From NCBI RefSeq assembly GCF_030253575.1, contig NC_080558.1, forward strand, positions 3,606,001-3,670,000: a DNA stretch of 64,000 bases. Direction: 5' to 3'. The position numbers and the translations under genes are program-made. Of this stretch, positions 1 to 10,726 are shown piece by piece. Numbering within the stretch: position 1 is the first letter of the stretch; each line of letters starts with the position of its first letter. The notes below the pieces were generated by a model. The model searched no databases. It was not told the DNA's origin and saw nothing but the letters and a program-made list of their open reading frames with translations. This DNA is from Rhododendron vialii. Lineage: Eukaryota > Streptophyta > Magnoliopsida > Ericales > Ericaceae.

Positions 1-504
1 AAGTCTTCACCGATTTAAAAAGCATTATCAGATAAAGGCTTGTTCTTACAAATAAAACACCCAAATAAACACCCCATCTCAACCCTCCATTTCAAGGGCT
101 GAGATTAAATCCACTCCACCCCTAAAAACCATCGACTTCCCTTCTTCTGCCTTCACTTCCCGTTCTGCTTCTCCAGAACGATACCCATCCCTCCACCTCC
201 CTCCCCTCCGACCGACGAGCTCCGATCGACGAGCCCCAACCGCCGACAACCCACCACCTCTCGCACGCTCTGTCTCCACCTTTCGCACACTCTGTCTCTC
301 ACGTCTGAAAGACCCACCCCCCGCTGCCCGACCTCTCCATCTCCCTCCCCTCCGACCGACGAGCCCAGCCGCTGACGACTCTCCACCGCGCGCCGCCGCC
401 TACGCTCTCCCTCTTTCTGTGGCGTACTACTGGAAGGGAAGGTCGAAGCACGGTAAACTTGCGAAAATTGAATCGCCCACCCGAAGCTCCATTGCCAAGG
501 TCTC

Positions 505-505
<1 letters not shown>

Positions 506-563
<58 letters not shown>
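506..563. repeat. (CT)n microsatellite in presumed 5' leader/promoter
   Basis: An uninterrupted CT run of about 58 bp. It lies about 360 bp upstream of the first identified coding exon of the small membrane-protein gene, in a C-rich, pyrimidine-rich stretch (about 60-480) typical of plant promoters and 5' UTRs. The apparent long reading frame through it on the opposite strand (alternating Arg-Glu) is only the repeat. Confidence 0.95.
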
Positions 564-566
<3 letters not shown>

Positions 567-919
567 GATGAGCCCTAGATTGTCCGTCTTAGGGTTCCAA
601 AATTTGGGGACCCCCAAAAATTAGTGTTTGTCATACAATACGAAATTGGGAATTTTCTGTGGTCAGTTTGATTGGCTAAATTAGATGAGTTGATTGTAAA
701 AATCAATTGTACAAGAAAGCTGGGTAATGAGAAAGGGGGCAGGAAACCCTTCTGACATTCATATAGAAGAGAGATGCATTAGTATTTGTTCATATCGCCA
801 TCGCATATTTCGTCGAAATTAGGGTTTCCTTCTTCTTTATCTGTTTGTTTATGCGTATATTTTTGCTCCGTTATTCCCCTAACGCATAAGGGGTTGGTTG
901 GTTGCAGCCAAAGTTGAAG

Positions 920-1885
920 ATGAACCGCAAACTTCTTCTATTACGTTTGATTCATTCCACCCACAAAAACAAAGGCAAACTTCTAGAAGAAAAACTCGGT
1001 AGTTGATTGACTGACTGACTATTTGTATTATTAGCTAGCAATGGATTTATTGGTTGATTTTTCTTTCTTTTTCCTTATGAATGAATGTTTTCGAAATACT
1101 CCTCTCTTGCAGGTCAGTTGCGGCCACCGCAGACGCCAGAAGGTTCGCAATAGATTGACCCTTCTCCATCACCATGACTTCTATTTCAAATTATAAATAA
1201 TATTTTTATCACTCTCTCTCTCTTGCAGCTGTTGAGCGTCCACCGATCAATGTATATCCTTTTCTTGGTGGGCTCTTTGGGATCTTTCTTTCCTTTGAGT
1301 AGTGTTTGTTGTAAGCGTCCACCGATCAATGTATATCCTTTTCTTGGTGGGCTCTTTGGGATCTTTCTTTCCTTTGAGTAAGTGTTTGTTGTTTTCTCCC
1401 TGTCTGAACTTGTCTTTATTAGTTCAATGAATACCCGGGAATGTAACTTGGAAAATTGATAGAAAGTAGAAAAGAAAAAAAGAGAGCATAGTCTAGATGC
1501 CTTTTGGTTCATGGTGTCTTGACCGCTTTGTTTCCCCAGCGTTGGTTTGTAAATCAAGTGGGCCTTAGAGATCAGATTCCTTTTGGTTCATGTTTTCTTG
1601 ATCACCCTGTTAGCAAAACAGTTGTCTACTGATCTAATTGAGTTTATTGGTTCTTTTCAATTTACTTTTTTTTACGTTTCTTAAATAAGTTATTAGCCTT
1701 CTAATTGAGCCATAGATTGTTCATTTGTTCTACACTTCTATTCATGTCTCGTACGCAGGACCGCGCCTAAATATTGGGATTTTAAGATTTTGATTCTGAG
1801 GGAAAAGTTGGAAGGTGCTAAAGCAAAGCTGGAGCAGTTCAAAGAAGAAACGGAGGCGAAGAAAAGGCCTGAGACCTCGCTCTGA
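920..1885 (+). CDS. Small single-pass membrane protein, four coding exons
   Basis: The coding exons I join are 920-998, 1113-1142, 1229-1298 and 1759-1885. Every junction has GT-AG borders and keeps phase (phases 1, 1, 2), which is strong evidence of a real gene. The product is about 101 aa: a basic N-terminus (MNRKLLLLRLIHST), a proline-rich link (QLRPPQTPEAVERPP), one hydrophobic segment at about residues 42-58 (VYPFLGGLFGIFLSF), then a charged helix likely to form a coiled coil (LREKLEGAKAKLEQFKEE), ending in KKRPETSL. I do not recognise the family. The layout (short basic N-terminus, one membrane span, charged helical tail) resembles small mitochondrial inner-membrane or assembly proteins, but that is inference. 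The exon holding ATG starts at 908 after an AG, so a non-coding upstream exon is likely. The donor after exon 3 is weak (GTAGTG). A 79-bp downstream copy of exon 3 carries a better donor (GTAAGTG), but using it would bring in an in-frame TAG. Confidence 0.7.
1235..1392 (+). repeat. 79-bp tandem duplication of a coding exon
   Basis: Bases 1235-1313 are repeated almost exactly from 1314. The unit holds nearly all of exon 3 of the small membrane-protein gene, its 5' splice site and the start of the intron. The copies differ by a one-base indel at the donor: GAGTAGTG in copy 1 and GAGTAAGTG in copy 2. Copy 2 has only a chance acceptor before it (TTGTTGTAAG), and splicing there would shift the frame. 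Confidence 0.95.
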
Positions 1886-2409
1886 GCAGTGTATGTTTTT
1901 CTCCCCCCCCCCGGGTACCCACACACATATGCACACACATTGTTGTTTTGATGACTTGTGCTCTGCTCATGGCAACCCATCTTTATGAAGTCGATCATAA
2001 CCATTGATCCTCTGCAGTTGTTTTCCAATTATTTTTGCTTTGCTAGAATAGTTTCCCATTCCTTCCCCCGCACTTGATAAATATCATCATCAGTGTCTGG
2101 TATTTCTGTTGGTGAGTCGGTGACCTATATCATAGTCGATTCTACCAATGTCTGAAGGTTTGCTCTTGCCTTTTTCATGTACATGCTAACCGCGTTATCT
2201 GAGTGATTTTACTATCAACCTTTTTCATTATTTACTTTCAAAGCCTCCATCATATTCATTTCAACCTTTTTCTTAGTTTGACACTGGATGCGTACCCCCT
2301 TTTGTGTTTAGGCTCAAGAGCATTGTCACTCTGTTGACAGTTCTCCAACATTTATTGCCCTTCCTTTTTATCCTAATTCATCCTGTACTCCTCGCTCCCA
2401 TTTTCTCTT

Positions 2410-3210
2410 TCACAAATTTTACAAACCACACGCTCTTCTCTATCTCCGTCTGTGTTGTGGTAGCCGTACAAACTTATGACTCTCTAACTATTTACTCAAA
2501 ACAGTATATAAAATCAAGCACGAAGTTTCAAGCTCACTCAGTTAAGTTTTTTAAAAAAAAACCTTCCTGTAATAGTTCTGCATTGATATGGATTGTATGC
2601 ACTAGCATAGGAAAGGACTTGTTGAACTTTATGTGAACCATTTTGTGCTTTTGGCGCCTGTTTGCTTTCAATAGCATTTCTTTGCAAATGCATGGATTAA
2701 TCAAATGTAGAACCGACTTTGATTGTTTCCTTTGGTTAATGTCCTTGTTTTCAGGGAAAGGAACCATGGATGACTACTGTGCTCTTGAGTGACGCTTCTG
2801 GTTGGACTAATGGATATTAGAACAGTACTTTAATAATTTATGTAGCTGAAGACTCGTTTGTTGTAGGTTGTAATGCTTTTTGTTGATGAGATTACTGGCA
2901 ACTGTTCTCAAATGTTACAAACCATGCGTTCTTCTCTAGAACCAGTGTTCTGTTGTGTTGCACATACGGTTGACGTTTTTCTGTCTTAGTTTCTAGTGCC
3001 TTCACCATCATGGGTTTTGTGCCGTTGGTTTGTCCATTTGATTATTTTATCTCCATTTGGTGTTGGACAGCTGTACATTAACTTACACTCTTTCTATTTA
3101 CTCAAAATAAATAGTTGATAAAATCAAGCACAAAGTTTAAAGCTCGCTCGGTTGTTTGAAAAAATTACCAAATGTAATAGTTATGCATTGAGATGGATAT
3201 CGTGTACGCG
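2410..3210 (+). repeat. Diverged direct duplication (about 2410-2620 and 2905-3210)
   Basis: Both halves share, in order, a block around ACAAACCA-C-CGTTCTTCTCTA, a block TATTTACTCAAAA, a block AAAATCAAGCACRAAGTTT followed by AAGCTC-CTC-GTT, and TGTAATAGTT-TGCATTGA. They have diverged by substitutions and indels. I see no coding potential; the 110-aa reading frame over the first copy is not conserved in the second. Confidence 0.75.
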
Positions 3211-3219
3211 GGCATTGTT

Positions 3220-4190
3220 TAGAGACATTTCTCCCGGGGATGAATAGGTGGTCGGATGTTCGACTCAGAAAAGTTTTCTATCTCTATAGGAAAGGAGAGT
3301 ATCAATTTTAGAACACAATGAAATCTGTAATTGAATGCAGCCAAAGGGTAATTTTGATGATCAGAGTATATAATCGAACCACCCTAACATCAAATCAAAC
3401 AACTTACTACTCCACTAAACAAGACAGACAAGTTTGATTCCCAATTAAGGGAGGCGAAATTGAGGGCCGGTGAACATTGGAGTCCATATGTTATGTTTCC
3501 CATTGTTCATAATGCGACGTTTGTGCGCACTCGGGATTAAGGACCGAACTGGACAAAAGTTGAATATTTGTCTATTTAGTACCCTACGATACGAATGTAA
3601 GCCTTTTTTAGGCACATTTGAAAGAATAGTGAAGTGTCAGAGAACTTTTTGCCGGCTCGCGCTCGTGATTCATCCATCAACATAAGTACTAGCAGTAATC
3701 CATGCTATCGACAAGACGAACAAATGTTAGAATGAGCTGTTGTAGCAACTTACAACATCAGTTGCGTGTAAAACAAGAACAAGTATTTATAGAATAAGAA
3801 TAACAGCACCCATTTAGTCCCCCAATAGAGTGGGGTATCGGAGGGGAAGGATCGGACAGAAAATAATACTTTGAAGCTAATAGAAAATTTGCAGGAAATA
3901 GTTACATACATACTACGGAGTACGTAACAATCAATGCATATCCATCGTTTTATGGACCAAAGTCATTGAAGTTAACTCTTTCAACATAGACTCCCTTAGT
4001 TCATTAATTTGGGGATTACTGTAATATTTAGTCATGTTCTAAGTGTTCAAGTTGATTTTGTAGGAATACGATTAGCTAAGCACTATTTGGGAACACTCCA
4101 AGAGCAACTGGTTCGTGGCCATTCAAACTCGATGGAAAAGCAACTGAAGGCGATCAGGTTGAAAGCTTTCAGTCCGGTGCCAACTTACCG
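3220..4190. other. No gene seen
   Basis: AT-rich sequence with short open frames that show no recognisable domain or splice structure. Nothing here supports a call. Confidence 0.5.
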
Positions 4191-4400
4191 GGCCTTAGGC
4201 TGTGTTCTTATGAACTTAACTTAAACTTAATTTAAATTTGGAAATTTTGTTCTTATTTGAATTTTTTTTTTGCATTTGATGGTTTTGCGCCAAACTTTTG
4301 TGGGTTATTGATTCATCTCAACGAGAGGAATCGAAAAAGTATAATTTTTTTACTTTTATTCAAGTATTTTGAAAAATAACCATTTTTTAGCGCAAAATAG
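4190..4400. mobile_element. Degenerate MITE, relative of the element at 54959
   Basis: The stretch beginning GTTCTTATGAACTTAACTT and continuing through GAAATTTTGTTCTTATTTG matches one end of the better-preserved element at 54959-55160, and both contain a GCGCCAAA/TTTGGCGC motif near the middle. The right terminus is no longer visible. Confidence 0.55.
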
Positions 4401-4569
4401 TGACTTTTTTTTGGCAACCTCCACCCTTAGCTCTCTTTTCCTGATCCCCATTGAACATGATTGCAGCGATTTTACTGCTTTTCTCACCATACCACGGCCA
4501 TAAAAGGAAAATTGATTGACAACAAAAATAGATGATCAACATACTAAAATAGCAGCAGGAGGATATTGC

Positions 4570-4790
4570 AATAACCTCAACTGCAGCGAGCCAAAAACTT
4601 AGCCTTAACGAGCCGAACTTTATTTATTTACTAAACGAGCCTCTTTAATCTAACCAAGCCTCTTTTAACAAGTCGAACTTTTTTCAAACAAGCCAAGCTC
4701 CACTTGGCTCGTTTACTAAACGACCAGAAAACTCGAGCTCGAGCTCAGCTTGTTTAGTAGCCGAGCCAAGCGTTAATGACTAGAACCGAG
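4570..4790. repeat. Dispersed GAGCTCGAGCT-type repeat
   Basis: This stretch is dominated by AACGAGCC, GAGCTCGAGCT and TTTACTAAACGA words. The same words recur at about 8455-8620 and 28735-28950, so it is a dispersed repeat family. I cannot see its ends. Confidence 0.6.
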
Positions 4791-5089
4791 CTCGTGAGTA
4801 TCTTATGTCATCCAATGCAAATCAGTTAATGAAATATGAATATTTTGTCTAAATTTTTTTTTAATCATGACTTAACATGAACCACTCTGTTCGTTTTGGA
4901 ATTTTGGATTTGTAGGTAATGAGTATAGAGAGAAATAAAGTAATGATTGAAAATATGGATAATGATTGAAAAAAGGTAGAGAGAAAAATGAGAATAATGA
5001 TAAGAGGAAAATAGAATATATAGTGATTAGAATCTAAAATTCAAAACCCTTAATCAAACAAGGTCGTAAAGTTTGACTGACATACCTTG

Positions 5090-5660
5090 AAAAGCAAAGG
5101 AAAATATCAACTTTCAATGATAAACGTAAACGTAAAGTATGAATGCAATTAGAGACAATTTGATCTCTACAAGTAAATATATTAACAGTCGTATCAGAAA
5201 AGGATATTAAAATATTGTGAAATCATGGTTGAATACGTAAAGTATGAATGCAATTAGAGACAATTTGATCTCTACAAGTAAACATATTAGCAGTCGTATC
5301 AGAAAAGCGTATTAAAATATTGTGAAATCATGATTAACTTGAGAATTCGTGTCATTATATAATATCAACTATATTTAATCTTAGGAAAAGTTTTGATAGA
5401 CTCTGATGGTGATAGCATTTCAAATATAATAACTCCAATATTTTTATGTTCATCTAAGAATATTCATACGTTCAAATTGTTATTGTCAATTTAAATGGTA
5501 GACGAAAAATGTCTCAAAAAATGAAATTTTATGAGAAGAACTATATTCATGATTGGATGGATAATACTATAACTTTTCAAATACTTATCTGTTTAGACAC
5601 AACATGCTCACGATAGCGTTTCAAATACCATGTTCTCCGATATATTATTTCCTTTCCGTA
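5090..5660 (+). repeat. Inverted-duplication arm A, with internal ~105-bp tandem repeat
   Basis: The segment matches, in reverse complement, about 9700-10135 plus 9370-9420. Shared blocks include the word GTATGAATGCAATTAGAGACA, the CTAATCTTAGGAAAAGTTTTGATAG region and the TTTAAATGGTAGACGAAAAAT region. Within this arm a ~105-bp unit is repeated in tandem (about 5128-5233 and 5234-5338). It is non-coding. The arm is cut at 5671 by a MITE that is absent from the other arm. Confidence 0.85.
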
Positions 5661-5671
5661 TTCATTATTGG

Positions 5672-6147
5672 GGAATTTTCACTTACACCCTTGTACTTTG
5701 AGCAATTTTAAAGACACCGCCAACTATATTTTTAAACACTTACACCCATTAACGATTAGTTTGTCTGTTTTAATTGACGGAAAAGTAGTTTTTTTTTTTT
5801 TACATTTTGTGGCACTTTTTCTTCCAAATATGCTTTTTAAAATTCTAACATTGTCCTTAGAAACCATTTACAGGTTGGATAATGTTTCAGTATCCAGAAA
5901 ATAGAGCATCCTAACTCTCTTTCTTTCCCTATTCTCTATCTAGTTATCTTTCTCTTCCATTATATCTATGACTTCTGACCCAATATGCCACAAAATGTGA
6001 AATTTTTTACTTTTTCGTTAATTCTAATGGAATAACTTACGGTCTCACTTTAGTCCTTAGTCCTGGGGTGTAAGTGTTTAAAAATATAGTTAAGGGGGTA
6101 TAACTGAAAATTGCTCAAAGTACAGATGGTGTAAGTGAATATTTCAC
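5672..6147. mobile_element. Mutator-like MITE, 11-bp target duplication, empty site known
   Basis: The terminal regions are inverted repeats: AATTTTCACTTACACC near the left end and GGTGTAAGTGAATATT near the right, extending through CTTTGAGCAATTTT / AAAATTGCTCAAAG. The sequence TTCATTATTGG sits directly outside on both sides (5661-5671 and 6148-6158). The inverted arm at about 9385-9410 has the same flanking sequence with a single TTCATTATTGG and no insert, which is an empty site inside this window. A 9-11 bp duplication fits the Mutator superfamily. Confidence 0.88.
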
Positions 6148-6188
6148 TTCATTATTGGACGAATAATAACCAGTAGTATTAAAATGAG

Positions 6189-6568
6189 CAGAAAGTCTAT
6201 TGATACAGCAAAAGTGCACAGATCGTTCACAAATTGCATTGTGGGGCCCATAACAGATCCCACACAAATAATTTGAGTCATTGTTTATGTTTAAAGTATT
6301 TTTCCAAGGGCCTCCGTGAAAGATAATCTCAATCTGAGACCTATAAGTGCTTGATCTATTGGTCTAACTTTTCATGATTCAAAAACCTGAAAGAAAAGTT
6401 AGACGATTAGATCAAAAACTTAAAGATATTGGATTGAGCTGATTTTTTGTGCGGGCCCTCGAAAAAATGATTGAAACATAATGAACGGCTCAAATTATTT
6501 GTGTGAGACTCGTAATGGACCCCACACCGCAATATGTGCACAGTTTTGCTGTGTCAGTAGCAATGTTC
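6189..6568. mobile_element. MITE with 9-bp target duplication (Mutator-like)
   Basis: The inner terminal inverted repeat reads GATACAGCAAAAGTGCACAG on the left and TGTGCACAGTTTTGCTGTGTC on the right in inverted form. The outer bases are less conserved. TAAAATGAG flanks both ends (6180-6188 and 6569-6577). There is no coding capacity. Internal arms also pair, around CCCACACAAATAATTTGAG and its inverted partner near 6490-6515. Confidence 0.75.
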
Positions 6569-6617
6569 TAAAATGAGGCCACATGGAGCTGTCATATCTC
6601 TTTTTAAAATGTTTATA

Positions 6618-6681
6618 CTCCCTCCATCCCAGTTTAATTGTCCCTACGAAAATTCGTGCATTTTTAAACCCAAAAAATATA

Positions 6682-6722
<41 letters not shown>

Positions 6723-6863
6723 CTAGTTTTATTTTTTTACACCGAATTAAAGTACTAAATGTCTACTTTAATTCGGTGTAAAAAATATATAGATATAGAT
6801 TTTTTTGGAGTTTGAAAATGCACTAATTTTTATTAGCGGATGTTTAAACTGGGATGGTGGGAG
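6618..6863. mobile_element. Stowaway (Tc1/mariner) MITE
   Basis: The terminal repeats CTCCCTCCATCCCAGTTTAA and TTTAAACTGGGATGGTGGGAG are inverted, and the element is flanked by TA on both sides. The interior contains a (TA)n run (about 6683-6721) and a near-perfect hairpin around ACACCGAATTAAAGTA / TACTTTAATTCGGTGT (6740-6781). Confidence 0.93.
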
Positions 6864-6879
6864 TATATATAAGCTACTG

Positions 6880-7110
6880 TACAAAAATAATTATTAGCAT
6901 AAATACATAATAATCGGTATAAGTTCGTGTTCACATTTTGACCCAGAAAGGAAGAATCAACTTTTAGAGTCTAGACCAGACCCCCAAGCCCACAATTGAC
7001 CACATGCTCAAATAAAATGTGCTACTCCCATTTTAGCACGTGTCGAATTTGATTGGTTTTACAGGACCTGTGGAAAAAAAACAGAGTCCCTCTTCAAAAC
7101 AGAGAAAATA
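6880..7110 (+). promoter_or_regulatory. Duplicate of the bHLH promoter, TATA segment missing
   Basis: Matches about 10960-11235 upstream of the intact bHLH gene, including GTGTTCACATTTTGACC, GACCACATGCTCAA and a G-box CACGTG at 7037-7042. Relative to the other copy it lacks about 50 bp that there contain TTATAAAACC. The likely consequence is a promoter without its TATA box. Confidence 0.75.
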
Positions 7111-7127
7111 AGAAAGGAAAATTCTAA

Positions 7128-7990
7128 CGCCGCACCCATTCAGTGGCGTAGCCAGAAAATCGCACCAATGGGGGCACATTTCATACATGCGACTTTATGG
7201 TGAAAAATAAAAAATTATCTATCTCCTTTTTTCGACTTAACATGCCTTGATTTTTCTTTTGCACTATTTATTCAAGACTTATTTCTATTTAAAAAGTGTT
7301 TAGCTATTAGATAATATTAAAATAACAAGAAAAAAAAATAAAAATATCATATCTTGCAGATAAATTTATAAGTTCCCTAGTGGTCTAAATGAATCATCTT
7401 CAAATACAAAAGAGAGAGGTCTTATTAAAAGATTTAAGAAGAAAAATAAAGAAATAAGAGAAAAAGCGAAAAGGAGCGTCGCATGATTTGCATTTTCTGA
7501 TAAGACAATAATCCATACTTATAATTCCTTGAACACATGGTGGTTTGGAGGCGAATGTTCAGTGAATGGAAGCTTCCTTATGAGTAATTTAGTTATTTAG
7601 TGATTAATGGACCTTACTAGGTTGTGCCCCAACACCCTTCTCCATCACATATTTATATTGGATTCATAGTATTTATTCTTGAGTCTCACATGAATATGTG
7701 TTGGAAAAGAACATATTGAGATACCATCTGGTGATGCCCTCAATGATTTTTCTTTTTTCGAACGTGATACACTAAAACTTCTAAGGTTTTTTTTTACAAA
7801 TGCAAAAAAAAAAAAAAAAAAATCCATCCTGTGCCCCCACTGGGCCTCATATGCCTCCGCCACTGCACCCATTTATACACTCATACTCATAATAGAGGTG
7901 GGACTTATACATATTGGATGTGTAGTGTATGCGGGCTCCATCCTTGTTGTGAGCATAGGTGTGTGATTGGGTGTGTAAATAGGTGCGGTG
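7128..7990. mobile_element. MITE split by a hAT insertion
   Basis: If the 725-bp hAT and its repeated 8-bp target are removed, the remaining ~130 bp has inverted ends: CGCCGCACCCATTTATACAC on the left and GTGTAAATAGGTGCGGTG on the right. The hAT sits inside the left arm. I could not define a clear target duplication for the outer element. Confidence 0.7.
7141..7865. mobile_element. Non-autonomous hAT element, 8-bp target duplication
   Basis: The ends CAGTGGCGTAGCCAG and (inverted) CAGTGGCGGAGGCA are typical plant hAT termini, and subterminal GTGGGGGCAC-type sequence follows on both sides. CACCCATT is duplicated exactly at 7133-7140 and 7866-7873. No transposase frame is present, only short AT-rich sequence and a poly(A) run at 7804-7822. 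It lies between the promoter duplicate and the ATG of the duplicated bHLH exon. Confidence 0.95.
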
Positions 7991-8005
7991 ATAGAATGAA
8001 ACAGA

Positions 8006-8374
8006 ATGGATGATTTCGTCCAGTACTATCAGTCGCCAGGAAATGCTTTCGCCACCGAAGATATCTTCGCGGCCGGACATATTTTCTGGGTGGGAGAAGA
8101 GGTCTTTCCGGCAAATCGGAGGGCTTTCGTACGGTACGAGGCGGGTCCCGACGGAGGAGGTTCGGGGGGAATGGCTTCAGGTGCGAAATGTAATTATCGG
8201 AATGCGAACAAGAGGATGATCGAGTTCATGAGGAGGAGGTGGAACCTGGTGGCGGAGGGGGGAGAGTACGAGAGAGAGAGGTTTCGCCGGCACATGATAA
8301 ACGAGAGGATGAGGAGAGAGAAGCAGAAGAACAGTTACTCTTCCCTCCGCTCCCGTTTGCCGCCCGGTACTAAG
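8006..8374 (+). pseudogene. Duplicated bHLH first exon (orphan, or alternative first exon)
   Basis: The open frame gives 123 residues and ends at a good donor (ACTAAG then GTAATG), at exactly the position where exon 1 of the intact gene at 11252 ends. It has one copy of the N-terminal motif (YYQSPGNAFATEDI, WVGEEVFPANR), the KRMIEFMRRRWN motif and the basic region plus helix 1 (H-x3-E-x3-R in RRHMINERMRREKQK). No second exon follows nearby; the next compatible acceptor is that of the intact gene at 12162, in the same phase. It may be a dead duplicate or an alternative first exon sharing exons 2 and 3. Transposon insertions in its leader and the lost TATA segment favour inactivity. Its frame is nevertheless fully open. 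Confidence 0.7.
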
Positions 8375-8454
8375 GTAATGCATCTAGCTACATACAAGTA
8401 ATGCATTTGCTTTGCAAATAAAACACCAAATACACATATAACTCACAACTGGCT

Positions 8455-8770
8455 GTATAAATTAACGAGCCAAAAATTTGAGCTCGAGTTTGGCTCGAGT
8501 CGAGCCTTAACAAGTCAGCACTAAACAAGCCAAGTTTAGACATTTACTAAACGAACTTCTTTAATCGAGCCAAGTTCCTTTACTAAACGAGTTGAACTGA
8601 ACTCGTGAGCAACTTGGTTCATTTGCAACCACCTGACCCTTTCAAGAAACACGAGTCAAAGGATTTGAAAACGTAGTTCCCATGATTTTCTTCCTGTAGA
8701 TTTCATTGCACGTGAGTACAATCCACCTGACCCTTTCGAGAAACACGAGTTAAAGAAGTTCAGTTAAGCA
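8455..8770. repeat. Dispersed GAGCTCGAG-type repeat plus a short tandem duplication
   Basis: The first part repeats the AACGAGCC / GCTCGAGT / CTAAACGA words seen at 4570-4790. It is followed by two copies, about 95 bp apart, of a block starting CACCTGACCCTTTC and continuing AGAAACACGAGT (near 8630 and 8725). No gene is visible. Confidence 0.6.
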
Positions 8771-9117
8771 GATGAACCAACATCGATATCCTATTAAGAA
8801 AACTCTCTGTCAATGAAGTGAGAAACTAGAAGTAAAGCACCAACTTCTTTTATTTCTTTCTTTCCATTTTTTTTAATTTTATAATAACTCGGATGTCTGG
8901 ATCAACTTACATGTTTACACCTCGACTAACCTTGGCGACCAAACCCACTTTCCACCAACGGGGGTCTGAATTAAAGCAAGAGTTGTGCTCTGTATATAAG
9001 CAAAAGAGATGCAATATAATTATGAGGGGAGGGAATGACTTGGTTATCCCCCCTTGTCTCCTCTTACGATGTCCCCCCATTATGTCTCTGTGTGAGAATG
9101 GTTGTCTATTTGTGTGA

Positions 9118-9300
9118 GTTGTTATGCCAATTGGGGGGATACTGTAACAAATGAATAGTAATCTTGTTTGAGGAACAGCATAGTGTTATGCCCATTTGTT
9201 TGAGTTGTTATGCCATTTTTGAAAAAATGACGTAATGTGTTAGCCATTTTTAAAAAATAGCATAACGTATTATGCCATTTGTGTTTGGGTTGTACCATTT
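9118..9300 (+). repeat. Irregular GTTATGCCATTT repeat
   Basis: The words GTTATGCC, TTATGCCATTT and CATTTTTGAAAAAATGACG/ATAGCATAACG recur four or more times with short spacers. This is a degenerate tandem or fold-back array with no coding potential. Confidence 0.55.
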
Positions 9301-9369
9301 TTGCTGGTATCCCCAGACAAGAGAGAGATACCGTAGCATCTTCCAAAAATGAGACAAGAAAGCTCAAGT

Positions 9370-10180
9370 GGCATAATTATTCGTCCAATAATGAATACGG
9401 AAAGGACATACATATCGTACAAACGCCCTTACTTAATGAGGTAAGGAGAAAGTAGATAACTCACTTCGGAAAATGAAAGAAAAGAAGGTAATCAAACCTT
9501 TAGCTACAAATGAACACAAAGAGACAAAATCGAGCGTAAGACAGACAAGCAATGGGGGCCAAGAAACCTGGCTTGCTAAATAGAGGTTCTATTTCGTTAA
9601 GATTTTTATTTTTTAAGTATTTATTTTTCGTTTTATAAGACAAGTCATTATGGCACAATACATGGAGCAGTAGGTGATTGAGATCAGGTCGGGCCAACAA
9701 GCAACATCAATTTCTAGGGTTCTATATTTTAAACATGAGTATGTCTATCTAAACTTGTATTTGAAAAGTTATCTTATCCATCCAATCATGAATATAGTTC
9801 TTGTCATAAAATTTCATTTCTTGAGAGATTTTTCGTCTACCATCCAAATTGACATTAACAATCTAGGCTTGTGCATATAGTTTGATAATATAAACATAAA
9901 CATATTGGAGTTGTTATATTTGAAATGCTATCACCATGAGTCTATCAAAGCTTTTCCTAAGATTAAATATAGAGTAGTTGATGTTATATATAATGACACA
10001 AATTATCTAGTCAACCATGATTTCGCAGTATCTTCATACGCTTTTGTGATACGACTGTTAATAAATTTACTTGTAGAGATCAAATTTGTCTCTAATCGCA
10101 TTCATACTTTGTGACTTTTTCTTTTGCTTTCAAGGTATGTTGGTAAAATTTTATGTTAAGTCATGATTATAAAAAAATGC
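9370..10180 (-). repeat. Inverted-duplication arm B
   Basis: Reverse-complement partner of 5090-5660. It carries the uninterrupted version (empty site) of the target used by the MITE at 5672, and has about 280 bp of its own at roughly 9425-9705. The two arms enclose the region from the first MITE cluster to the duplicated bHLH exon. Confidence 0.82.
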
Positions 10181-10726
10181 TTACATCAAGCAATTTATTC
10201 AACACGTATAAAAAAGGTGAACATACTCGCTCTCCATGGGGCCCACACCGAGCTCCATTTTGGTCATCTATTCCGTTCAATTTTCAGGGCTATTCTTGCT
10301 AAAAATTAACCCAATCAGAGACGGGTAATTAGTTGATCCAAACATTCAATTCTTGGTCTAAATTTTATACTTAAAAAATTCGTGAAGTTAAGGGATTAAA
10401 CTGATTTTTCTGTGGAATTGGGTAAATAAAAAAAAGTTATTAAATGAATGGTTCTAGTAATCGAAGTGAGACTCGACATGCACTACCCAAATTAAAATGT
10501 TCTCTTTGCTTTAAACCCATTTTATTTGTCATTTCTCAAACGTTACGTCATTTTCCAGATAAAAAGCGTGGCACTTCTGTGGCTTTTTTGCAAATTTTCT
10601 TTTGCAGGAACTTGAATAAGATAATGTCAAAATATCTAAAAATAATGTACAAAAAGTACTTTTTATTTTAGAATCACAAATGACTCCATTAGAATGGGTA
10701 CGGCACACATCCGGTATAACTAAAAA

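Noticed and set aside
153-617. 154-codon frame on the minus strand across the first CT repeat
   Set aside because: Its core is (Arg-Glu)n from the microsatellite and the rest has no domain or splice support.
2304-2636. 110-codon frame on +
   Set aside because: Falls in a diverged duplication and is not conserved in the second copy; no domain.
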